DNA of 64,000 nucleotides from Aquimarina algicola (GTDB lineage Bacteria; Bacteroidota; Bacteroidia; Flavobacteriales; Flavobacteriaceae), in contig NZ_VFWZ01000008.1 in NCBI RefSeq assembly GCF_006443095.1, positions 62,001 through 126,000 of the forward strand, in the 5' to 3' direction. Positions 33,971 to 42,932 of the stretch are shown piece by piece; position 1 is the first letter of the stretch, and every line of letters begins with the position of its first letter. The position numbers and the translations under genes were made by a program. A model generated the notes under the pieces. It was not told where the DNA came from. It saw nothing but the letters and a program-made list of their open reading frames with translations, and did no database searches.

Positions 33971-35842
33971 ATGAAAAAAAATGATCTAATCTATTTATTA
34001 CTATTATTTTTCTCTTATAATCTTGTGGTTTATAGTCAAAACCAACACAAAATCGATAGTATCTTATCAATTATAAGCACTACACAAAATGATACAATAA
34101 TTGCTGCGAATTATATTAAGTTGGGAGACCTTACAATGTATAACAATCCAGAACAAGCAAAAGTTTATATTGAAAATTCATTGGCCTTGTATAAGAAGAC
34201 AAATTTTTCTGAAGGACTTGCAAAAAGCTATGTAAAAAAGGCAACTTATTTTTATGTTAAATCACAGAAAGATTCTATTCAATATTATCTAGATAAATCA
34301 ATACATCTATACTTGACTCTTGGAGACACAATACAAGCTGCGGGCGTACGATATAATCTTGGCATCATCCATCTTGCAGAAGGGGATTACAAAAAATGTT
34401 TGGATATCATGGAAATGAATATCCCAATTTTTGAGAAAGCTAAAGATTCCGTTCGTCTTGGGAGTGCCTATTTGATGAAAGGTAAAGTAGCAATGGTTAG
34501 GGGATATTATAATATTGCGTTAAAAGAGACTTATATAGCGCTAAAAATCCATGAAAATATTAAAGATAATGTTCGAATTGCAGAAGATTTGTTTCAGATA
34601 GGTAAGCTTTACGACGATCTTCAAAAACATAAAAAAGCAATTTCTATATATCATGATTGTTACAAGCTGTACGAAGATCTCGATTATATCCAGCCAAAAT
34701 CACAGGTGCTAAGTTTTATGGGACATTCATATTTACGTATTCAAAATTATGATGCCGCACGAGAATCTCTTGAAAAATCACTTCAATTATCTAAAGAAAC
34801 AAATTATACCGCTAATATCGCTAGAACTCATGTCAACTTAGGAACCTTAGAATACGAATTAGACAACTACAATACATCAATCGAGTATCTACAAGAAGGC
34901 ATTAAACTATGGAAATATATGTCTAATCCTCACAATGAAGCTAATACTAAATTAAAAATAGGTAAAACATATTTGGCCAAAAAAGAATATACGATAGCAG
35001 CTCGTTATTTTAATCAATGCATTCGTATCGCAGATTCTATAGAATCATTGAAGCTGCAAGCAGATGCGTATCAAAATCGAGCTATTTCATTCGAAAAATT
35101 AGGACATTACAAAGAGGCCTATCAAGATCACAAAAAGAGTAAAACAATTAGTGATACATTGTTAAACCTAAAGCGTACCAAGGCGATAGAAGAATTAAAT
35201 ATTATATACGAAACTGAAAAGAAAGAACAGCAAATTGAAAATCAAAATAGCGCTATCAAGATATTAGAGCAAGAATCCAAAATTAAAAATCTACAACAAA
35301 TTATTTTGATGATTACACTATTGATAGGGAGTCTGATTTTTGGTTTTGGCATTTACAAGATTCGAAAAAAAATGAAGCAGCATTTGCAAGAAAAAAGAAC
35401 ACTAAATACAGCATTGCACAACACTAAAAAAGAGCTTACCGTAAAAACATTATATCTCGCAAAAAAAAATAATGTATTAGAAAACTTAAAAGAAGAAGCT
35501 ATCAGTGCTAATACACAGCAACCATCAGAGCAAAAGCTGTATAAAAAACTTGTTCAAACCATTAATTTTGATTTAAAGGATGATGATAATTGGGAAAACT
35601 TTAGAAAATATTTTGAAGAAATACATGAGGACTTTTATTCGACTATTAAAAAGAAATACCCAACAATTACTGCCAAAGAACTACGGCTTATAGCGTTATT
35701 AAAGCTCAATCTTACTTCTAAAGAAATAGGGACTCTACTTAATATATCCGCTGATGGAGTAAAAAAAGCACGGTATAGGCTACGTAAAAAAATGAACTTA
35801 ACAACCAAAGAATCATTACAAGATCACATTACAAAAATGTAA
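33971..35842 (+). CDS. TPR - transmembrane - LuxR-type HTH regulator
   Basis: 623 residues. Signal peptide at 1-23, TPR units from about 40 to 400 (YNLGIIHLAEGDYKKCLDIM, THVNLGTLEYELDNYNTSIE), one transmembrane helix near 440-460 (IILMITLLIGSLIFGFGIYK), a coiled coil, and a C-terminal HTH (LIALLKLNLTSKEIGTLLNI, then SADGVKKARYRLRKKMNL). A Bacteroidota-type membrane-bound regulator. The cytolysin-like gene follows after 363 bp, with repeated TGTCTAC motifs between, and may be its target. Confidence 0.82.
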   Translation: MKKNDLIYLLLLFFSYNLVVYSQNQHKIDSILSIISTTQNDTIIAANYIKLGDLTMYNNPEQAKVYIENSLALYKKTNFSEGLAKSYVKKATYFYVKSQKDSIQYYLDKSIHLYLTLGDTIQAAGVRYNLGIIHLAEGDYKKCLDIMEMNIPIFEKAKDSVRLGSAYLMKGKVAMVRGYYNIALKETYIALKIHENIKDNVRIAEDLFQIGKLYDDLQKHKKAISIYHDCYKLYEDLDYIQPKSQVLSFMGHSYLRIQNYDAARESLEKSLQLSKETNYTANIARTHVNLGTLEYELDNYNTSIEYLQEGIKLWKYMSNPHNEANTKLKIGKTYLAKKEYTIAARYFNQCIRIADSIESLKLQADAYQNRAISFEKLGHYKEAYQDHKKSKTISDTLLNLKRTKAIEELNIIYETEKKEQQIENQNSAIKILEQESKIKNLQQIILMITLLIGSLIFGFGIYKIRKKMKQHLQEKRTLNTALHNTKKELTVKTLYLAKKNNVLENLKEEAISANTQQPSEQKLYKKLVQTINFDLKDDDNWENFRKYFEEIHEDFYSTIKKKYPTITAKELRLIALLKLNLTSKEIGTLLNISADGVKKARYRLRKKMNLTTKESLQDHITKM

Positions 35843-35948
35843 ACATTTACGAATTAAGAATTCTCTATAAATCACTAACAAATCAAAGATTCTATTCCTA
35901 TTGTTTTATGGGCTTGTCCAGAAATAATTAACTCGTCTTGTTCACCTG

Positions 35949-36074
35949 TTGTCTACCTTTTTTATCTGCGGATTCATATTTTTTTGAGTGTGATTTTTTT
36001 GGAATACTTACAAAAAATATTTTCCCCAAAACCCCTAAAGTAAAGGGTTTGTAAACTGTCTACTCTTTGTCTAC
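35949..36074. promoter_or_regulatory. TGTCTAC direct repeats upstream of the cytolysin gene
   Basis: TGTCTAC occurs at 35950-35956, 36057-36063 and 36068-36074; the last two are exactly 11 bp apart, one helical turn. A hairpin-like AAACCC...GGGTTT lies between them. Candidate activator sites in a 363-bp spacer that otherwise holds nothing recognisable. Confidence 0.45.
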
Positions 36075-36205
36075 CCTGTCTTTTTTGCATTGCGATCTCT
36101 TCCCTATAAGTTTGGATGAAAATTAATTATTTCAAATCATCTATAGTATTTCCAAAAGGGCTGCAGACCTGGTTAGCAATACTATATGAAAAATCTTAAA
36201 ACACG

Positions 36206-38191
36206 ATGAAAACAAATTTATTTTTGGGAAGTTTATTACTAAGTATAGTCACAGTAATGATAACCTCCTGTAGTAATGATGAGATTGTAGAAAACACAAC
36301 AGAACTATCAGAGAATCCAAATCAAACTGGTATAACCGCTAAAATTATTGACTTGGGTACAGGAGATGATAGTTTTTTTGATGAGTATCCTGAAGCACGT
36401 GCAGAAACCAATCAAGGTGCTCCACAAGAATCGAATGAAAATATACAAGCAGAAGAAGATGGGCAACCTGTTACCCAACGTCTTGTTTGTACTAGACAAA
36501 AAGTAAGTGTACAAGACGGTAGTACTGATTTTCAATTGTTTGGAGGATTAAATAGCGATGTTGTTTTTCCCGGCAATTTATTACAAGGTAAAACCGTAGT
36601 TGATCCAGAAGTGACTACCCCTTCAATAATACCGGTAAAACGGGCAGGAGGAACGATCTCTATAAGCCTTAACGGAGGAGTAACAACTCCCAGTGTGACT
36701 GTAGATGAAGTAAAAACAAGTACCATTCAGGATGCTATTAATCAAATTATCAATTCTTCGTCTGGGGCTGTTCCTGCCAATTTTAATCTTTCTATAGAAC
36801 AGATGGAATCAGAAGAGCAATTAGCCTTAGAAATGGGATTATCTTTTAAAGCGTGGAAATCAAAGGTAGAGTCAGATTTTAGTTTTAGTACCGAAAAACA
36901 GTTCAATAGAACTTTGGTAAAGCTTACGCAAACCTTTTATACTATGAATTTTGATACTCCTACTCGTCCAGAGGATATTTTTGCCGGTGATGTTACCCAA
37001 GAAGAATACACCCCTCATATTAATCAAAACAATCCGGCTACTTATATTTCTTCGGTAGCCTATGGAAGAATTTTCTATATGCTTATAGAATCTACCTCTA
37101 GCCGACAAGAAATGCAAGCACAGTTAAATCTTTCTTATAGTGGTTTTGGTACTAGTGCTGAAGCATCTTTAGATATTGAGACTTTTAAATCTTTAAAGGA
37201 TTTAAAAATAAAAGTAATTGCTTATGGTGGAGATTCAGATGGAGCAATAACTCTCGCAGGAGAAAGTACTGTAGAGGAAATTGCTGATAAATTAGCAAAG
37301 AGTACAAATATTCAAACAGCTTTACCTTTATCGTATAAAGTAAGAAGCGTTTATAATCCATCAAAAGTGATAGGAGTGCGATTAGGGGCAGAATTTGATG
37401 TAGTGAATTGCGAGGTAAAAGGGGTATTGCCTCCTTCCGGTTATCAAGAATTAGCAAATTTGTTTGAAGATGGTATAGGTGCGGTTTCACAAGTAAAAGG
37501 AGCTATTATTCTGGTATTTAATACCGCGGGTAACCGATACGCTTTTTATAACGTAGCGAAAGGAAAAGTATTAGGTCAAACCTTTGCGCTAAAAGATCCT
37601 AATGGTCCTTTACATAAGTGTCCGCTATCAAATGTAGGGGCTGCATATTTATTTCGTTTTTTTGAGGTAAACAATAGTATTCGTTTGACTAGTTTAAATG
37701 GCTTGGAAACAGTAAGTTTTAACTTTAACAAGTCTTCATTTAATAATGGTATGAATAGACCACAGAGTAATCACAATATAAAATTCGGTAAGGTTGAAGT
37801 GAGTTCTACTTTTTTTGCACCGGGAGGAGGGTTAATACCTGATTCTTTTGAAGGTCCTTATCCTTTTCCGGGAGAGCAAATTAATGCCATACATTCTGCC
37901 AATAAAAATCCAGGAGCTTTTGAAGATCATTATAATTTCTATGCGAGAGATGGTATAATCAAAGCAAAATTAATAAAGAAACGTAAGAATGTACAAGGGA
38001 TTAGTTTTAGGTTTCCAATATGGGAGGAAAAAACTGAAAAAGTAAATTTTTCTGGAATTAAAGGAGCAGGAGCAATAGGTACTGTGGATATAGGTGGCTC
38101 GCGTGAAAGTATCTTCTTTGACATTTCTGGCGAAACGATGCTTATAGTAAAACCGAACGATGTTATATTAGGCCCTTTTGTAGTAAATTAA
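36206..38191 (+). CDS. Cholesterol-dependent-cytolysin-like (CDCL) lipoprotein
   Basis: 661 residues. Signal and lipobox MITSC (Cys22); an acidic spacer to about 95; then blocks typical of the thiol-activated cytolysin family: VFPGNLLQGKTVVDPE with PVKRAGGTISISLNGG, YGRIFYMLIESTSSRQEM, LKIKVIAYGGDSDGAITLAG and LPLSYKVRSVYN. The tryptophan-rich undecapeptide of classical cytolysins is missing; instead a C-terminal region of some 220 residues (from about 435) may bind a different receptor. Known: Bacteroidota CDCLs form large pores, some after proteolytic activation. Inference: a surface-attached pore-forming toxin directed at competitors or eukaryotic cells. Confidence 0.85.
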   Translation: MKTNLFLGSLLLSIVTVMITSCSNDEIVENTTELSENPNQTGITAKIIDLGTGDDSFFDEYPEARAETNQGAPQESNENIQAEEDGQPVTQRLVCTRQKVSVQDGSTDFQLFGGLNSDVVFPGNLLQGKTVVDPEVTTPSIIPVKRAGGTISISLNGGVTTPSVTVDEVKTSTIQDAINQIINSSSGAVPANFNLSIEQMESEEQLALEMGLSFKAWKSKVESDFSFSTEKQFNRTLVKLTQTFYTMNFDTPTRPEDIFAGDVTQEEYTPHINQNNPATYISSVAYGRIFYMLIESTSSRQEMQAQLNLSYSGFGTSAEASLDIETFKSLKDLKIKVIAYGGDSDGAITLAGESTVEEIADKLAKSTNIQTALPLSYKVRSVYNPSKVIGVRLGAEFDVVNCEVKGVLPPSGYQELANLFEDGIGAVSQVKGAIILVFNTAGNRYAFYNVAKGKVLGQTFALKDPNGPLHKCPLSNVGAAYLFRFFEVNNSIRLTSLNGLETVSFNFNKSSFNNGMNRPQSNHNIKFGKVEVSSTFFAPGGGLIPDSFEGPYPFPGEQINAIHSANKNPGAFEDHYNFYARDGIIKAKLIKKRKNVQGISFRFPIWEEKTEKVNFSGIKGAGAIGTVDIGGSRESIFFDISGETMLIVKPNDVILGPFVVN

Positions 38192-38237
38192 TATAAAACT
38201 TAATTGTAATAAAGTATTTATTATGCTTTAAGCAGAT

Positions 38238-38280
38238 ACAAATCGTACCCTTGTTTATTTGGGGTACGATTTTAAATTTT
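38238..38280 (+). terminator. Terminator of the cytolysin gene
   Basis: AAATCGTACCC (38240-38250) pairs with GGGTACGATTT (38262-38272), followed by a T-rich tail. The run of A before the hairpin could let it act for the minus-strand Lrp gene too. Confidence 0.75.
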
Positions 38281-38298
38281 AAATAAATATTCAGAAAA

Positions 38299-38745
38299 TT
38301 AAGGCTTAAAGAAAGTTTTATCTGTATGGTCTGAAAGTATTATTGAGGTGTTTGGATGCCCGTAAATTGTTAACCGATCAATCAAATCTTCTAATTGGCT
38401 ATTATTCTTAACTGCTGCTTTTAGGAATACACAATACTCACCTGTTACCTTCATGCAATCAAAAATTTCTGGAAACTCGTTTAGCTTTGATACAAAAACT
38501 TTAAACCCATGAGAATCTATTTTTAAAGCAATATTAGCCTGAATATGGTAATCAAATTTGCTTAAGTTTAATTGGGTGCAATATCCATTAATTAAACCTG
38601 ATTCTTCCATTTTTTGAATGCGTTCAGCAACTGAAGGTGCAGAAAGGCCTACTATTCTGCTAATTTCTGCATGTGAGCTTCTGGCATTGCTTCTTAAAAC
38701 TTCAATTATGTCAGTACTTTTAATAGTGCTAAACCAATTTATGCT
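38299..38745 (-). CDS. Lrp/AsnC-family regulator lacking a canonical start
   Basis: The ligand domain (from the internal ATG at 38610: EESGLINGYCTQLNLSKFDY onward) is preceded in frame by a complete Lrp HTH, VLRSNARSSHAEISRIVGLS then APSVAERIQKM. The frame is open up to a stop at 38746, but no ATG, GTG or TTG precedes the HTH; only ATT or ATA are available, and the spacing before IIEVL is two residues shorter than usual. So it either uses a rare start or has lost its 5' end. It lies 20 bp after mogA on the same strand. Confidence 0.7.
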   Translation of the reverse strand, partial: SINWFSTIKSTDIIEVLRSNARSSHAEISRIVGLSAPSVAERIQKMEESGLINGYCTQLNLSKFDYHIQANIALKIDSHGFKVFVSKLNEFPEIFDCMKVTGEYCVFLKAAVKNNSQLEDLIDRLTIYGHPNTSIILSDHTDKTFFKP

Positions 38746-38764
38746 CTATTTTGTAAAATAAATA

Positions 38765-39292
38765 TTATTTAGGTCTAAACACTTTAATGTTTTTTTCGTT
38801 GGTATGAATGATATGTTCACCAATCAATTCTAAACAATAAGGAATCGCGGGAAAAACAACTTGCATGCATTCTCGTATTGATTTAGGTTTCCCGGGAAGG
38901 TTTACAATTAGCGCTCTATCTCGTATCCCGGCGGTTTGTCTCGATAAGATAGCAGTAGGAACATAATTGAGACTTTCTTTTCTCATCAACTCTCCAAATC
39001 CAGGAAGCATCTTATGACATACTTTTTCTGTTGCTTCAGGGGTAACATCTCTGGGTGCAGGCCCTGTGCCACCAGTTGTAAAAATAAGGCAACACTCCTC
39101 TTTATCAGTAAGATTTATGAGCCTTTGCTCGATAATATTTTGCTCATCAGGAATCACTTCATACACCGATTCCCATTCAGAAGAAATATACTCTTTCAAA
39201 ACAGTAATGATTTCTTTACCGGAAATGTCTTCATAAATCCCTTTACTAGCTCTATCAGAGACTGTAAGGATTCCAATCTTTATTGAGTTCAT
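38765..39292 (-). CDS. mog: Molybdopterin adenylyltransferase MogA/MoaB
   Basis: 175 residues. IGILTVSDRASKGIYEDISG at the N-terminus, the molybdopterin-binding FTTGGTGPAPRDVTPEAT at 71-88, SRQTAGIRDRALIVNLPGKP near 125-145: the full MogA pattern and usual length. It adenylates molybdopterin before molybdate insertion. No other molybdenum-cofactor gene is in the window, so it is isolated; it is divergent from the zinc-GTPase gene. Confidence 0.9.
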   Translation of the reverse strand: MNSIKIGILTVSDRASKGIYEDISGKEIITVLKEYISSEWESVYEVIPDEQNIIEQRLINLTDKEECCLIFTTGGTGPAPRDVTPEATEKVCHKMLPGFGELMRKESLNYVPTAILSRQTAGIRDRALIVNLPGKPKSIRECMQVVFPAIPYCLELIGEHIIHTNEKNIKVFRPK

Positions 39293-39380
39293 TTAGATTA
39301 TATTGATGTAAATTGTGATTAATAGTTCCAAAGTTATTGGAATAATATAAATCACCACAATGATAAGGATACATATTTTT

Positions 39381-39401
39381 AAATGCAACACTGTTGCATT
39401 T
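39381..39401. promoter_or_regulatory. Perfect palindrome, candidate Zur box 1
   Basis: AAATGCAACA, one C, then TGTTGCATTT: a perfect 21-bp palindrome 58 bp upstream of the COG0523 GTPase start. TGCAAC/GTTGCA palindromes of this form fit Zur-type operators. Similar sites at 44337 and 50948 support a shared regulator. Confidence 0.75.
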
Positions 39402-39459
39402 GTTATTTTCTTATTAGATTTGTAATTAATCAAAGCTTTAATCTTTTAACATTACATCG

Positions 39460-40683
39460 ATGAGTATCTCAAAAAAACTACCAGTTACTGTTTTAAGTGG
39501 ATTCCTTGGAGCAGGGAAAACTACACTTCTTAATCATGTTTTGCATAATAAATACGGTCTAAAAGTAGCCGTTATTGTTAATGACATGAGCGAAGTAAAT
39601 GTAGATGCCGAACTAGTTAAAAATGAAAACACACTATCTCGTACCGAAGAAAAGTTGGTGGAGATGAGTAACGGATGCATTTGTTGTACATTACGAGAAG
39701 ATCTAATGATAGAAGTAGAGCGACTAGCAAAAGAAAACCGATTTGATTACCTTCTTATAGAAAGTACAGGTATTAGTGAACCTATACCAGTAGCACAAAC
39801 TTTTTCTTTTGTAGATGAAGGCAATGATGTTGACTTATCTCGCTTTAGCTACATAGATACTATGGTTACAGTTGTTGATGCGTTTAATTTCTTCAAGGAT
39901 TTTGGAAGTCCTGAAACATTGATCGATAGAAATTTGACCAATATTGAAGGCGACTACAGAACGATTGTAAACTTATTGACAGATCAAATTGAATTTGCCA
40001 ATGTAATTATTTTGAATAAAGCAGACTTAGTAACAAAAGAAACTTTAGGGATTCTTAAATCTATGATCAAAAAGCTAAATCCTTCTGCTAAAATTATTGA
40101 ATCTTCTTTTAGTAAAGTAGCTCCGCAAGAAATTTTGAATACAGGATTATTCAACTTTGAAGAAGCTGAGCAAAGTGCCGGATGGATAGAAGAGTTGAAT
40201 AAAGATGAGCACACACCAGAAACAGAAGAGTATGGTATAAGCTCCTTTGTATATCGAAGCCAGAAACCTTTTGATCCTATTCGACTCTTAAATTATATTC
40301 AAAACCAATTTCCAACAGGGATTATAAGAAGTAAAGGATTATTCTGGATGACCTCGAGACCTGATCAAGCATTGGTATGGGGACAAGCAGGAGGGTCAAT
40401 AAGAACTGATAGTGCTGGTGTATGGTGGAGTAGCATGCCTTTTGATGAAAGGATTCAATATATGTCCTTTATTGAAAACCAAAATCAGATAGAATCTAAT
40501 TGGGATCCCACTTTTGGAGATCGAAAAAATGAACTTGTTTTTATTGGTCAAAATATGGATGAAAAACAAATTAGGTCAGAACTCAATAATTGTTTAGCAA
40601 CTGATAAAGAATTGATCACAGAAAAATGGGTAAAAGGATATGATGATGAGTGGCCTATTCAACGAACCTATGCTTTGCAATAA
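39460..40683 (+). CDS. COG0523 (CobW/ZagA-type) zinc-metallochaperone GTPase
   Basis: 407 residues. Walker A GFLGAGKTTLL (14-24), metal-binding CICC (Cys73, 75, 76) in NGCICCTLRED, ESTGISEP (motif B region), NKADL for guanine, and a C-terminal CobW_C domain with KGLFWMTSRP. Members without a nearby cobalamin pathway deliver zinc to client enzymes under zinc limitation and are Zur-controlled; the palindrome upstream and the neighbours agree. Its client may be the LCIB-type protein or the FolE encoded in this window. Confidence 0.88.
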   Translation: MSISKKLPVTVLSGFLGAGKTTLLNHVLHNKYGLKVAVIVNDMSEVNVDAELVKNENTLSRTEEKLVEMSNGCICCTLREDLMIEVERLAKENRFDYLLIESTGISEPIPVAQTFSFVDEGNDVDLSRFSYIDTMVTVVDAFNFFKDFGSPETLIDRNLTNIEGDYRTIVNLLTDQIEFANVIILNKADLVTKETLGILKSMIKKLNPSAKIIESSFSKVAPQEILNTGLFNFEEAEQSAGWIEELNKDEHTPETEEYGISSFVYRSQKPFDPIRLLNYIQNQFPTGIIRSKGLFWMTSRPDQALVWGQAGGSIRTDSAGVWWSSMPFDERIQYMSFIENQNQIESNWDPTFGDRKNELVFIGQNMDEKQIRSELNNCLATDKELITEKWVKGYDDEWPIQRTYALQ

Positions 40684-40717
40684 GTAAGCACTATTATACT
40701 TTGTTACATTCTTATGA

Positions 40718-40752
40718 ATTCTTTTAACATGATAATATTTCGTTAAAAGAAT
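40718..40752. terminator. Long inverted repeat after the GTPase gene
   Basis: ATTCTTTTAAC (40718-40728) and GTTAAAAGAAT (40742-40752), a perfect 11-bp stem with a 13-nt loop. Its place between two + strand genes fits a terminator or an operator for the gene at 40821. Confidence 0.5.
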
Positions 40753-40820
40753 ATGACTTATATTTACAAATAAGGAAATTTTCCAAATCACTTAGGGTTT
40801 TTCAAATTAAATTCATTATT

Positions 40821-41534
40821 ATGTTACAAAGAAAATTTGATCAAGTTGTAAAAAAGTATTTTCCTAATGCTATGGATGCAAAGGATACATCTATTCATTA
40901 TTTAGGAAAAATGCAAAATGATCACAAAATTGACGTTTCAAAAGTACTCATGGCTACATCTGTATGTTCAGATGATATTAATGTTCCTTCTACGACATTT
41001 TTTAACGTATTATTCGGTCCATTTATCATGGGTGGGCTAGGAGGGCTGCCTTTTGTAGGACAAACAGGAATGACAGCTTTTGCGCATCATATTCCTGATG
41101 ATGGTAGCGCTTTTATATTTTATGGACCTCATATAGGGATTACACTCGAGGGGGATTTAGGTAAAATGTATAGACCTCGCCAAGAACATGCAGGTAACTC
41201 TTGTGGTGCTTTGATGTTGGCTTTGAGTCGATTTCAAGAAGGAGGGTATACCCCTGTATTAAATGAAAATGACTATCAACAGATGAAACTAGAAGAAAGT
41301 CTGATCCCTTTCCGACAAGATATAATCGATAGCGATAACCCACAAAAAGCTATTACTGAAGCAACCTATGAAGTTATAGATCAAAAGATTCATGAGTATA
41401 TAAAAACTTGTAAAGATGAATTCAATGTTGAAAAAATAGCTCTTTTAGGTGGTATAGTTATCAATACAGAGTATGGTCTGGATGATTATTTTGATGCTAG
41501 AAATTTTGAGATAATCGATGTTCAAAATCTTTAA
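40821..41534 (+). CDS. LCIB-type (theta/beta-like) carbonic anhydrase homologue
   Basis: 237 residues. The pattern of the limiting-CO2-inducible protein B/C family: ATSVCSDDIN with Cys49, GGLGGLPFVGQTGMTAFAHH with His89/90, IPDDGSAFIFYGPHIGI, and EHAGNSCGALMLAL with Cys128. The Cys-His-Cys set fits the catalytic zinc ligands of LCIB, and the neighbouring Asp in CSDD matches its conserved acidic residue. Identified from memory of the family. It follows the zinc GTPase by 137 bp and has its own terminator. Inference: a zinc enzyme (possibly CO2 hydration) served by that GTPase. Confidence 0.75.
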   Translation: MLQRKFDQVVKKYFPNAMDAKDTSIHYLGKMQNDHKIDVSKVLMATSVCSDDINVPSTTFFNVLFGPFIMGGLGGLPFVGQTGMTAFAHHIPDDGSAFIFYGPHIGITLEGDLGKMYRPRQEHAGNSCGALMLALSRFQEGGYTPVLNENDYQQMKLEESLIPFRQDIIDSDNPQKAITEATYEVIDQKIHEYIKTCKDEFNVEKIALLGGIVINTEYGLDDYFDARNFEIIDVQNL

Positions 41535-41619
41535 TACATGTATAAAGCTGTATGTGTTATTAAGAAATAATCTTACAATAAGAGAAATTAAGAGACTACA
41601 TAGTTAGTCTTTAAAATAC

Positions 41620-41655
41620 TTAAGGATCTGTAGCAAACAGATCCTTAAATGTTTT
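41620..41655 (+). terminator. Terminator of the LCIB-type gene
   Basis: TTAAGGATCTGT (41620-41631) and ACAGATCCTTAA (41637-41648), a perfect 12-bp stem with a 5-nt loop, followed by ATGTTTTATC. Confidence 0.75.
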
Positions 41656-41720
41656 ATCTATAAAATTTTTAGATGTAAAAGTTTAACCTTTATATTAAAA
41701 TATTAAAGGCTTAACTTTTG

Positions 41721-42236
41721 TTATTTTTGATCAGAAGAAGCAACTGTATCTTTTGCTTTTTCTTGATGCTCTTTGATCATTTTTTGATCTTCTTCTGTAA
41801 TCTGTTTATGCTCTGATGAGATTTGTTGATGCTCTTTTTCCATATTCTCATGCTCACTTTTCATAGATTCATGTTCAGTAGTCATTTGTTCCAAAGTAAT
41901 TTCTCCTGAAGCATGTTTTGTTTCTAATTCGGCATGTTTTTCGATCAATGTTTTATGAGAAGAGATCAATTCACCATGTTTAGCCAATAAATCGGTATGA
42001 TTTTTTTCTGTTATCAAATGAATAGAGTCATTTTCAATAGTTTGGTGCGCATCTACCATTTGCTGATGATCATCTTTCATGGTATTATGTTCTTTTGCCA
42101 TAGCTTCATGAGAAGCTTCCATTTCTTTATGTATTTCTACCATTGCTTTGTGTTCTGGCGCTTCAGCAGGGTTTTGCTTACAAGAGATAAAGAATAGAAC
42201 TGCCGCGATTACTGTTAACTTACTAAGTATTTTCAT
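41721..42236 (-). CDS. His-heptad coiled-coil lipoprotein
   Basis: 171 residues. Lipobox FFISC (Cys19). The mature part is one long predicted coiled coil with His every seven residues: positions 29, 36, 43, 50, 57, 64; then, after a two-residue phase shift, 73, 80, 87, 94, 101, 108, 122, 129, 136, 143 and 157. Met, Leu or Ile sits three residues after most of them (HEAMAKE, HQQMVDA, HENMEKE). Inference: a lipid-anchored rod with a ladder of His sites that could bind zinc or copper. Divergent from a Fur-family gene. Confidence 0.7.
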   Translation of the reverse strand: MKILSKLTVIAAVLFFISCKQNPAEAPEHKAMVEIHKEMEASHEAMAKEHNTMKDDHQQMVDAHQTIENDSIHLITEKNHTDLLAKHGELISSHKTLIEKHAELETKHASGEITLEQMTTEHESMKSEHENMEKEHQQISSEHKQITEEDQKMIKEHQEKAKDTVASSDQK

Positions 42237-42479
42237 AACTTTTGGTTATTATTTTTATGATTCGTGATGTAGATAAAACTAAATTTTTAGTAAAATATTT
42301 TCCTCATGCTCAACTAATATCAAATTCGTTATAATATTTCCTTGTAGTTTATAATTTTTTGGTTTCGTATTTGAAAATGTATACGAATAGACCAATCCTT
42401 TTAATTTCACATAAAAATACTTAAAATCGTCCAAGAAAATGATTACTTTAGATTAGTGAAGGAGTCTGAATACAATTTT

Positions 42480-42866
42480 ATGGAGACCAAAAAAACAAGA
42501 AATACTGAGAAACAAAATCTTGTAAAAGAAATCTTATCCAAAACAAAGCATACAATGTCTGCAGAAGACATTATGAATGCAATGCCTTTGAAGGTTAATA
42601 AAACAACCATTTATAGAATCTTAGATCGGTTTGCAGAAAAAGGCGAAGTTCACTTTGTTACAGGCAAAAATGGTAAAGCATACTATGCGCTTTGCAATAA
42701 TTGCGAAGGATCTCATGAAATTCACAACCATATCCATTTTGAGTGTCAGATATGTAAGGAAGTAACCTGTCAACCTTATACTTTGAGTATGCCTGATTTA
42801 GATGGATTTACGATACAAGAAACTCAATTTTTGGTTATCGGAATTTGTAATAAATGTAAAAAATAG
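42480..42866 (+). CDS. Fur-family regulator, probably Zur
   Basis: 128 residues from the ATG at 42480 (an in-frame GTG lies at 42456). Winged-helix segment with MSAEDIMNAMPLKVNKTTIY then RILDRFAEKGEVHFV, His-rich metal site SHEIHNHIHFEC, and the CxxC pairs CQIC and CNKC for structural zinc. The location among zinc-homeostasis genes favours Zur over Fur or PerR. It would bind the TGCAAC/GTTGCA palindromes. Confidence 0.75.
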   Translation: METKKTRNTEKQNLVKEILSKTKHTMSAEDIMNAMPLKVNKTTIYRILDRFAEKGEVHFVTGKNGKAYYALCNNCEGSHEIHNHIHFECQICKEVTCQPYTLSMPDLDGFTIQETQFLVIGICNKCKK

Positions 42867-42867
42867 A

Positions 42868-42912
42868 ATAAACCACTTGTTATAAAACAAGCGGTTTATA
42901 GTTAGTTTTTAG
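42868..42912 (+). terminator. Terminator of the Fur-family gene
   Basis: ATAAACCACTTGTT pairs with AACAAGCGGTTTAT (one mismatch) around ATAA, followed by AGTTAGTTTTT. It starts 2 bp after the stop codon. Confidence 0.75.
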
Positions 42913-42932
42913 TTGTAAATAAAGATTACTTT

